Positions 37,461-47,597 of a stretch of 64,000 nucleotides of DNA are shown here, in pieces. The stretch is from the NCBI RefSeq assembly GCF_032854445.1, contig NC_088301.1:12212281-12276280 (forward strand). Direction: 5' to 3'. This DNA is from Liolophura sinensis. Lineage: Eukaryota; Mollusca; Polyplacophora; Chitonida; Chitonidae. Every line of letters begins with the position of its first letter. Within the stretch, counting starts at the first letter, position 1. Under the pieces are notes generated by a model, which did not search any database, was not told where the DNA came from, and worked only from the letters and a program-made list of their open reading frames with translations. The translations under genes and the position numbers were made by a program.

Positions 37461-40400
37461 GCTACAAGATGTCATTGACGTTTTCCTAGACACATAATAT
37501 GATTGAAGTTTTTCCAGACACATGATGTGACTTCGGTTTTCTCAGACATATGATGTGACTGAGCCTTTCCCAGAAACATGGTGTGATTGAGGTTTTCCCA
37601 GACACATGATGTCATTAAGGTTTTTCCCGACACATGATGTAATTGAGGTTTTCTTAGACACATAATGTCATTGAGGTTTTCCTAGACACATGGTGTGATT
37701 GAGGTTTTTCCAGACACATGGTGTGATTGAGGTTTTCTCAGACACATGATGTGATTGAGGTTTTCCCAGAACACATGATGTGGGTGTGATTGAGGCTGTC
37801 CCAGACACATGATGTGAGAAATGTTATTCCCAGACACATGATGTGATTGAGGTTTTCACAGACATATGATGTCATTGAAGTTTCCAAGACACATGATGTG
37901 ATTGAGATTTTCCCAGGCACATGATGTAATTTTAGATTTTCCCAGAAACATGGTGTCATTGAGAGTTTCCCAAACACATAATGTAACTGAGGTTTTCCAG
38001 GACACATGATGTGGATGTAATTGAGGTTTTCCCAGTCACTTGATGTGATTGAGGTTTTTTTAGACATATGATGTGACTGACGTTCTCCCAGATACATGAT
38101 GTGATTGAGGTTTTCCCAGGCACATGATGTGGATGTGATTGAGGTTTTCCCAGGCACATTGTGTGATTGAGTTTTTTTCGCACACATGATGTGATTAAGG
38201 TTTTTCCTGACACAACATGTGATTGAGGTTTTCCAAGACACCTGATGTGGATGTGATTGATGTTTTCCCAGACACATGATGTGGATGTGATTGAGGTTTT
38301 CCCAGGCACATTGTGTGATTGAGGTTTTTTCGCACACATGTTGTGATTGAGGCTGTCCAAGACACATGACGTGAGAAAGGTATTCCCAGACACATGATGT
38401 GATTGGAATTTTCCCCGGCACATGATGTAATTGAGGTTTTCCCAGCCACATGATGTGACTGAGGTTTTAATAGAAACATGATGTAATTGAGGTTTTCCAA
38501 GACACATGATGTGGATGTGATTGAGGTTTTCCCAGACACATGATGTGGATGTATTTGAGGTTTTTCCAGACACATGATGTGATTGAAGTTTTATCAGACA
38601 CATGATGTGACTGATGTTTTCCCAGACACCTGATGTGATTAAGGTTTTTGCCTACACATGATGTAATTGAGGTTTTTCAAGACACATAATGTGATCGAGG
38701 TGTTCCTAGACACATGATGTGAGAAAGGTATTCCCAGACACATGATGTGATTGGAATTTTCCCAGGCACATGATGTAATTGAGGTTTTCCCAGACACATG
38801 ATGTGATTGAGGTTTTCCTAGACACATGATGTAATTGAGGGTTTCCAAGACACCTGGTGTGATTGAGGTTTTCCTAGACACATGATGTAATTGAGGGTTT
38901 TCCAAGACGCCTGATGTGATTGAAATTTTCCCAGACACATGATGTAATTGAGGTTTTCCCAGACACATAATGTGATTGGAATTTTCCCAGGCACATGATG
39001 TAATTGAGAGTTTCCCAGACACATGATGTGATTGAAATTTTCCCAGACACATGATGTAATTGAGGTTTTCCCAGACACATAATGTGATTGAGGTTTCCTC
39101 AGACACATGATGTGACTGAGGTGTTCGCAAACACATAATGTGAGAAAGGTTATTCCCGACACATAATGTGATTGAGGTTTCCCCAGGCACATAATGTGAG
39201 AAAGGTTTTTCCCGACACATGATGTTATTGAGGTTTTCCACTACACATGATGTGATTGAGATTTTCCCAGGCACATGATGTGATTGAAGTTTTCTCAGAC
39301 AGAGGGTGTCATTGAGGTTTTCACAGACACGTGATGTCATTGAGGTTTTCCAAGACACATAATGTGATTGAGATTTTCCCAGGCAAATGATGTGATTGAG
39401 GTTTTCTTAGATAGATGATGTGACTGAAGTTTTCTTAGATATATGATGTGACTGAGGTTTTCTTAGATATATGATGTGACTGAGGTTTTCCCAGACACAT
39501 GGTATGATTGAGGTTTTCCCGGACACCTGATGTGATTGAGGTTTTCCAAGACACATGATGTAATTGAGGGTTTTCCAAACACGCAATGTGATTGTGGTTT
39601 TTAAAGACACATGATGTGATTGAGGTTTTCTTAGAAAAATGGTGTGACTGAGGTTTTCTTAGACACATGATGTAATTGAGGTTTTCCAAGACACATGATG
39701 TGGATATGATTGAGGTTTTCCCAGACACATGATGTGGATGTGATTGAGATTTTTCCAGACACATGATGTGATTGAGGTTTTCTCAGACATATGATGTGAT
39801 TGAGATTTTCCCAGACACATAATGTAATTGAGGTTTTCTCAGACACATGATGTGATTGGGGTTTTCCTAGACACATGATGTGGCTGTGATTGAGGTTGTT
39901 CCAGACACATGGTGTGATTGAGGTTTTCTCAGACACATGATGTGATTGAGGTTTTCCCAGAAGACATGATGTGGATGTGATTGAGGCTGTCCCAGACACA
40001 TGATGTGAGATAGGTATTCCGAAACACATGATGTGATTGGAATTTTCCCAGGCACATGATGTAGTTGAGGTTTTCCTAGACACATGATGTGATTGAAGTT
40101 TTCATAGACACATCATATGATTGAGGTTTTCCAAGACACATGATGTGGATATGATTGAGGTTTTCCCGGACACATGATGTGATTAAGATTTTCCCCGACA
40201 CATGATGTGATTAAAATTTTTCCCGACACATGATGTCATTGAGGTTTTCCAAGACACATGATGTGATTGAGGTTTTCCTAGACACATGATTTAATTGAGG
40301 GTTTTCCAAACACACGATGTGGTTGTGGTTTTCCCACACACATGATGACATTGAGGTTTTCTTAGACACATGATATGAATGAGGTTTTCCCAGACACATA

Positions 40401-40500
40401 ATGTAATTGAGGTTTTCCAAGACACATGATGTGGATGTGATTGAGAGTTTCCCAGACACATGTTGTGATTGAGGTTTCCCAGACACACGATGTCACTTTC
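37461..40500. repeat. 28-bp satellite, domain with interspersed 34-bp variant units
   Basis: Most units are 28 bp, but many carry GATGTGGATGTGATT, an extra GATGTG or similar 6 bp, giving 34-bp units (for example near 37777, 38011, 38128, 38280, 38512, 39697, 39736, 39969 and 40430). A block containing GTGAGAAAGGTATTCCC, then GATTGGAATTTTCCCAGG, then ATGTAATTGAGG recurs near 38365, 38705 and 40005. The order of variants suggests repeated block duplication. Frames up to 239 codons on the minus strand are repeat-derived. Confidence 0.92.
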
Positions 40501-42350
40501 GGTTTCCTTGACACTTGATGTGACTGAGGGTTTCTTAAACACATGATGTGATTGAGGATTTCTTGAACATATGGTGTGATTAAAGTCTCCAGAGACATAT
40601 GATGTAAGTAATGTTTCTTGACAGACATTGAGTGATTGAGGCCTTCCTAGACACATGATGTGAGTGATGTTTTTCCAGATTAATGATGTGATTAAATTAT
40701 TCAGAGACACATTACATCATTAAGATCTCCTGAGACACATGCTGTGACTGAGTCTTTCTAAAACATCTGGTTTGATTGAGGTTTCTTGATACGCATGATG
40801 AGATTAAAGTTTCCAGAGAAACATGTTGAGATTGAGGTTTTCTGCGAAACATGACGTGATTTAAGGATTCATGGCGTGATTTAGTATTCCTATGAAATGA
40901 AGGATTAGGTTTGTTGAGACAAATTTTGTTATTGATGTTTCCTGCGGCATATGTGTTATTTATGTTTCCTATGAAGACACATGACGTGATTGAAGTTTCT
41001 TGGTGTGATTAAGGTTTCATTAAACTCATGATGTGATTGAGGCTTCGTGAGAAGCAAGGATTGATTAGCGTTTAATGAGACACCTGTTGTGACTGAGGTT
41101 TCCTGAACACGTAGTTGGACTGCGGTTTCCCGAGACTCATGTTTTCAATGAGATTTTCTGAGACACCTGGTAGGAATTATGTTTCCTGAGACGCATTGTG
41201 TGATTAGGGTTTCCTTGGCTGCAAATTGTGATTAAGAATTCTTGCGACACCTTGTATGATTTGGGTTCCCGTAGACACATGGTGTGATTGAAGTTTCCTA
41301 AAACACTTGGCGTGATTGAGGTTCCTTGAGACACATGATGTGGTTAAAGTTTCCAGACACACGCGGTATGATGGCGGTTTGATTATCATATGAAATAATT
41401 GAGGTTTTGTGAGAAACAAGGATTGATTAACTTTTCCTGAAACACCTGTTTTGACTGAGGTTTCCTGAACACGTGGTTGGACTGCGGTTTCCCGAGACTC
41501 ATGTTTTCAATGAGATTTTCTGAGACACCTGGTAGGAATTATGTTTCCTGAGACGCATTGTGTGATTAGGGTTTCCTTGGCTGCAAATTGTGATTAAAAA
41601 TTCTTGCGACACCTTGTATGATTTGGGTTCCCGTAGACACATGGTGTGATTGAAGTTTCCTGAGACACTTGGTGTGATTGTGGTTTCTTGAGACACGTGA
41701 TGTGATTGAGGTTTCTTGAGACACATGTTATGATTGAGGTTTCCTGAGACATCTGGTGTGATTAGGGTTTCCTGAGACACATGATGTGATTCTGGTTTCC
41801 TTGGACACAAGATGTGATTGTTGTTTCTTGAAACACATGGTGTCACTGTAGTTTCTGGAGACACGTGGTGTTACTGTTGTTTCCTAAGACACATTGTGTG
41901 ATTGTGGTTTCCTGAGACACATTGTGTGATTGTGGTTTCCTCAGGCACATGTTGTGATTGTCGTTTCCTGAGACACATGGTGTAATTGTGGTTTCCTGAG
42001 ACACATGGTGTGATTTTGGTTTCCTGAGACATGTGGTGTGGTTGTGGTTTCTAGAGACACATGGTATGATTGAGGTTTCCTGAGAAACATAGTGTAGTTG
42101 AAGTTTCCTGAAACACATGGTGTGATTGTGGTTTCCTGAAACACGTGGTGTGACTGTGGTTTCCTGTGACACATGGTGTGATTGTGACTTCCTGAGACAC
42201 CTGGTGTGGTTGTGGTCTCCTCAGACACGTGATGTCATACTGATTTCCTGAGACTTGTGGTGTGATTGTGGCTTCCTGAGACACGTTGTGTGATTGTGGT
42301 TTCCTGGGGCACACGGTTGATCTTTTGTCGCTGAGCATGCATGGTATGTT
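40501..42350. repeat. 28-bp satellite, right subfamily with 362-bp duplication
   Basis: Here the unit becomes GAGACACATGGTGTGATTGT + GGTTTCCT, still 28 bp but with GGTTTCCT replacing the GGTTTTCCCA type. A block of about 255 bp at 41050-41300 recurs at 41412-41662 (offset 362 bp, about 13 units), sharing odd landmarks such as GTTGGACTGCGGTTTCCCGA and GGCTGCAAATTGTGATTAA. Units from 41690 to 42330 are fairly uniform. Confidence 0.9.
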
Positions 42351-42600
42351 CGAGGTCTGCCCTTTAAGAATAAGGTTCACCGTGACGCCTGGTACGATTG
42401 AAGTTGGAGAAAAAACACATTACTTCGGCTATGTCACAAGAAAGGTTACATAGTTAATTCCCCACGATGTACGATTCGCTGAGACGCATAATGATTGATG
42501 TTCGGAGAGACATATGATTGAGATTTCTCGACACATGGTACCGCCTATAATTATACTGATACATGGAATGATTGATACTCATCAAGACACATAATGGATT
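42351..42600. repeat. 28-bp satellite, decayed right edge
   Basis: Only scattered matches such as GAGACGCATAATGATTGATG, GAGACATATGATTGAGATTT and AAGACACATAATGGATT remain. The spacing is irregular, and the array fades into unique sequence near 42600. Confidence 0.65.
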
Positions 42601-43636
42601 CAAATATGCCATGGTGTTTGGTATGATCGAATGACTGTTGTCGCCTAGCCGAAATGCTCCAAAGTGTTTTAGCTAATGCTGATATTATATCAAATTTTAT
42701 ATTTAAGAAATGTGCCAAATTCAGAAGGCAATGTAGTTGTCCAAAGTAAAAATATGACAGCAGCAAATTTAGTTTGTATTTAACATACTCTTAGGTGATT
42801 AATTTGGGAATAAGTACAAAATTGAAGACTTGGCTTAGAGTTAAATCTGGTATTAAAAACTTATATCAGTTTTGAATAAAAGGGCCCTACTTTGATTCCT
42901 TCACCGCTGATTAATCCATGCCCGCCATTGTCCATTGCGTTAGCGGGAGATATGTTTGGGGTTTAGATATATGCGTTCGGTGAACAATAGGACGAATGAC
43001 AGATCAGTTTTGATATGCATCAGACAAACATATTACATCTGCATAGAATGTTGTAGGGATCACAGCTGATGTACGCTTACTGGTGATTGAGGCATGAGGC
43101 GTTGCTTAATCTTGTTACGACTAAGAGTATATCATCAGCCTTCTTTGTAACCAGCTCGACTTAGCTTGGAATTAATTCAACATTTGAAAGAACATTTCAG
43201 CTCTTTGGGGTTATCATGCTTTTGAGACAATTTCACCAGGAGTTGGAGATTTTTACTGTCAAATGACCACAGGTAACTGTTTCACTCATAAATATCTATC
43301 AGACAAGGTATCACCAGTGCAAATGTGGAACTTATGCACCGTTGAAGTCTTCTTATTTCCCTTGAATAGGTTGAACGCACAGTCACATATGGGATGTGGC
43401 GATTGTTGGCTTACTGGTGTATAATTCATAGGGTGATCAAGACATGATGGTTACAGTATGTGTCTTATAATTTAGGTTAGTAGGATCTTTTATGAGTAGG
43501 CGATAAAGATACACATACACAACATTGTAAACGCAGAGTAAGTTTACTCTACATCTGTTTTATGCCAAAAGCTTTAAAAGGTTTCTACCTTGCTTTGGTA
43601 GTTTGATCTTCATGTGATAAACGAAACGGTTACATT
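42601..43636. other. Unique non-coding DNA right of the satellite
   Basis: Nothing recognisable. Short frames only. Confidence 0.45.
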
Positions 43637-43735
43637 TTATTTATTTATTTATTTGATTGACGTTTTACGCCGTAGTCAAGAATATTTCACTCATACGACG
43701 GCGGCCAGCATTATGGTGAGAGAAAACTGGACGGA
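43637..43735 (-). mobile_element. SINE-like module, minus orientation
   Basis: It begins with (TTTA)n, then GATTGACGTTTTACGCCGTA, AGAATATTTCACTCATACGA and CGGCGGCCAGCATTATGGTG. This is the reverse complement of the module at 17516-17692. Sequence to about 43790 may be a diverged continuation. Confidence 0.75.
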
Positions 43736-43895
43736 CTATTCGCTACAAAAACATTTTCCGCGAATGGCCAGCAAGGTGCCTGGCCGCCCCCATGAGATGC
43801 ACCAGCAGAACAAGATTCTTACTAAAGTAGACAGATAAAACTAAAGGTGAGGGTGAGTGTTCTTTAAGGTTTTTTCTCGGTTTTCTACATCCATA

Positions 43896-43990
43896 AACCA
43901 GGCCACCGTCGCATAAGTGAAGTATATTTGGTACGCGTTGACCCCCAATTCAAATAAGATAATAGATAAACCAATAAATAAATAAATGCT
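43896..43990 (+). mobile_element. SINE-like module, diverged plus-strand copy
   Basis: CAGGCCACCGTCGCATAAGT, then GAAGTATATTTGGTACGCGT, then a tail of AATAAATAAATAAATG. It lies about 160 bp from an inverted copy (43637-43735), so the pair could form a hairpin. Confidence 0.6.
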
Positions 43991-44436
43991 AATGATGACT
44001 CGAATGATGGAGATGTATTTTCTTGAAAGTTGGATTTTAAAAATTATCTGCCACATATGCCCGTTATAGACTAATGAAATACAATAGGTATAGCCTAACA
44101 TTTACCAATTGCAATAGGACTTAATCAAAGGTTGTTTAGTATAAGTTGCATTAATCACTGCTACAGCATTAGTGGTTAAAATTAGCACGAACAAAAGTGT
44201 AATTTCAAAATTACGAGCATGTAACATGTACATGCATTTGTTTTACGTTTCCCCGTAGGAATATATATAGTGTCTTGCGTCTATGAGTACAGCGTGAGAC
44301 ACAAATCAAATAAATGAAGTAAATAGAAGCCATACACTTGTTCATTATCTAACAGTGAAATACACAAATTTGTAGTGACGACCAGAAATATGTACTCCAG
44401 ATGTTATTTGCTTTATGTGTTTCTCTTTTTTGTCAG

Positions 44437-44500
44437 ATTCGTTGAGGACTTTATTGCATTCGCCGCAGATGTTCCAGAGTTCATTCAAGACAACAATTAG
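44437..44500 (+). CDS. Candidate terminal coding exon, 20 codons
   Basis: A strong acceptor (TGTTTCTCTTTTTTGTCAG) ends at 44436. Taking the first base as the end of a split codon, the frame reads FVEDFIAFAADVPEFIQDNN and then TAG at 44498-44500. The composition is protein-like but the exon is short, and no upstream exon or polyadenylation signal was linked. A 20-codon open frame is common by chance, so this rests on the acceptor. No family is recognised. Confidence 0.22.
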
Positions 44501-47500
44501 ATGAAGAACATCTACGTAACATAAATTAAGTCAGCATCAGACTGGTGCCACAAATGGTTTGGCCATCTCTCGTGCTCGTCTGGGTTGTGACGTCACAGCG
44601 GATTAAGCTCATCTCGACAGTCCATTATCTTCGTACTGGAAACTCAATGATGATTTCCCCAAGAGAGATTAGCAGAAAGACTCAGACATGAGAGGCTAGA
44701 CGGTGTTTTTCCCCGAGAAGATTGAGTGATTTGGCCGTTGTATCTTAGCCGCGTCATATCGCAGTTGGTCGTGTAATCCGCACAAGTAGACCGCCATAGA
44801 AGACATAAACCTTCTCATCCAAACACCAGCTCTACCACTGGTCCGATGTAATATCGTGTATATTTATTTTGTGTCTTCAGTCTGCACCGGAAGTGCATAT
44901 CCAAACTCTAATTATTTCTTAATGGAAAGCTTTCCAGTTACATGCTGGGTCTAATACAAAAATCAGCATTGCTGAAAAAAAACCAGATACGTTCCAACAG
45001 CCAAGTGAATTCCGGCTTATACTCGTTCTGTTACTAAGAAGAGCAGAGTTCCAGCTTCGATTTACCCTAGACGTCTACTGCGTTATAACTGTACACTCTA
45101 CAATCTTTTCAGGCGATAATTCGGTATGAGGAATTCTCTATAGCGATCATCTGTTTCACACTCCCCACTTCAGTTTCACCAGCTGTTTCCTCTTGGAACA
45201 AATATATTACACAACTCCAGACGTTTACCATTCCAAATGAACACGTCAGTGCCCAATATGTTCATAAAATATTTTGGCACCAAAATATTATCAATATACA
45301 TGTCTGATTGCCAATAAGTTGTCAGCCATTTAATAGCCCCCCTCCCCTCCCCGATTCTTTGCACTCATCGGAAGCTCATTTCCTAGGAAGGCCTTCCGAC
45401 ATAATATACTGATCGACAATCTGCTCAATGGCATGTTCTTTATCAACGGCAATTTCTTTGCCAAATCTTCTCTCAGATGTCGGGCGAAATTTTATTTCGT
45501 CGATAACATTTTTTGTTTCCCATTCCATTTTTACAGACAACAGTATCATTACATCTTTTTCCTACAACAGAAATTCATTCAATGATGTCTTCTGTTGTTC
45601 ATGTTGGGGCTCGGGTAGATTTGATTAGCTTTTTAGGACACCTCCAGAGAACATAGCCGGAACCAAAACACCAAAGAAACCTCGTATATCCCAACATTTG
45701 AAGAACTAGCAATTTAGCCACTTGGCCACGATGACAACTATGTTCAAGTCTACAGCCTCTCCCAGGATCTTTCGGCGTGGGCTGATCTTCTGCGGCAAAA
45801 GAATGTGCATATTATCCATTTTATAGAGTGTATCAGTAAAGCGAAAGTACTGCAAGTCTTAAATATATTAAGTAAATTTTCAAAATGCCAGTTTTGTATT
45901 ATAGTGTGTATAGTTTGAATAAAGGTAGTGAATCATTTTACTGAACATTTCGGAATATTTAATACCATCATAACCAAACCGTCGGGAAACTTGAGCATTG
46001 TCTACACCTATTCGGTTTCTCTCTAAAGAACATTCGCTGGGGTGATTGTCTCAGACCGGACACGATGAAGTTAACGAACGTAAGTGTATCAATTTTTTGT
46101 TGGACAAATATAACAAAATCATACTTAGTTTAATAATTTTGGTTATTCGTCGTAAGGGCCTGAGATAAACATGAAAATCATACTTCTAATTCAACACACC
46201 CAGCTTAATGTTAAGTCGTGCATTTCTTAGCATCTCTTGGTTCATCTGAGGGTTTAAGTGAGAGGGATTGCCAGAAATCGTGCATGATTGTGATCGTTTC
46301 CTCCTGGCTCTGCCCGGCTCCCTCAACTCAGAGGTGAAATTCTCTTGAGCACCGTGTTCCTAAACAAAAAATACAGTTCCCACTGGTTCACTCTTTGTAC
46401 AAGGCGTTGCCTGGCATATCAGAAACATCGTACAAAAGATGACTAGACTTTAAGCATAATCATTCATTTATTCGCGTGGGAAAAACTGAACAAGTCGTTA
46501 TGGATTCTTCCACATAAATACACATAAGGGCAAACCTATAGAGCCACATTAAATATATGTTTTTCACTTATTTACGACATAAGCCAATAAGGCAATCAGG
46601 GCACGACCTAGTAGCAATACAAAAACAGTTTTGCCTGCTGTTCCACCATGTATGTTGCCAAACCGTCAGGGTCAGACGTAACCTGGACAGATGAGACTTC
46701 CTGTGAAACCCTTAACCGTAAATCCGGTCTCGTGCCTTTAAAGATAAGATGATAAATGGACATCCTGTCATACTTAATGTAAACTCTCCATGTAGAATAA
46801 AGTCTTCTTTAACCTTCTCCACTAAAACTAATCTCGCTCGCATCCGCCGACCACACTGGCCACTGTAGGGTTTCAGTTCGCACTGGTAAATGGCACGGGG
46901 AAAAAAGAGCTTATTGGTTTTCAGCTCTTGTGTGGTACATACTAACTGGTAGGTTTGGTAACAACAATGAAGCTCTTTGTGGTTATTTATATTGAAGACA
47001 TCGATAGGGTATCAAAAAGGTAAATGTCAGGACCAAATTCTCAAAACAAGAGGGATAAGAATGGGGAAAGGAGGTTCGGTTAGACTTGTATATCGGATAT
47101 TCCTTGGAGGTTATTGCTTCTACATGACTTTTACACCTGTCACCTAGCGGTCATCATGCACACATACACAGACCACAGCGTAAAACTGTGACGTCATATG
47201 GGTTGTCCTTTTACAACACCTCGGGATGGGTTAGTTAATAACATGGTTATTCATATCTAAACGATGTTAATGTCGACATGGATTTTAACCATCCAGTAGC
47301 GTATATGCTGTCATATCAGTGTAAACTGGGCCTTTTGGAACAGACTTTAAACAGACTTTAGGTTCAGAGGTCTTTAAATGCTGAGGGTAATGCTTGTTTA
47401 GGCATTTCCCGCCGTTGTAGCCATGGTAGTGGAACAATCAAAGGTCCAGTTTTCGTCCTTTGCTTTAGCTTTGAGATCTGGCTCTGTCATGGTTTTATTC

Positions 47501-47546
47501 CAACTATTCATGTATATGCTTAAATAATAGCCAAGTACACACATAG
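44501..47546. other. Mostly unique non-coding DNA
   Basis: No gene recognised. A possible first-exon fragment ends at 46079, with ATG at 46064 followed by five codons and then GTAAGT; it is too short to assess. A diverged SINE-like stretch lies at about 46226-46360. Other frames are short. Confidence 0.4.
46226..46360 (+). mobile_element. Diverged SINE-like fragment
   Basis: GATTGTGATCGTTTCCTCCT, GGCTCTGCCCGGCTCCCTCA and ATTCTCTTGAGCACCGTGTT align in order with the module at about 17516-17650, with losses. The AAAT tail is reduced to AAACAAAAAATAC. Confidence 0.5.
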
Positions 47547-47597
47547 CCCCCACCCGCAACCCCCCACCCGCAACCCCCCACCCCACCCCACCACCCG
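47547..47597 (-). other. Potential G-quadruplex (minus strand)
   Basis: On the plus strand this is a C-rich run with a 14-bp repeat (CCCCCCACCCGCAA). The minus strand therefore has at least six runs of three or more G with 1-4 nt loops, which meets the usual G4 motif rule. No gene start is recognised nearby. Confidence 0.7.

Noticed and set aside
35198-42380. Dozens of minus-strand frames of 60-239 codons resembling a repeat protein (HHVSGKTSITSCV type)
   Set aside because: The 28-nt unit has no stop in any minus-strand frame, and all three frames are read in turn, so the peptide repeat is automatic.
35250-42600. CRISPR-like array (28-bp repeats with a palindrome)
   Set aside because: Units are directly adjacent with no unique spacers, in a eukaryotic genome; it is a minisatellite.
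46064-46079. ATG plus five codons and a GTAAGT donor as a first coding exon
   Set aside because: Too short to judge; no promoter seen; left as a note in the surrounding region.
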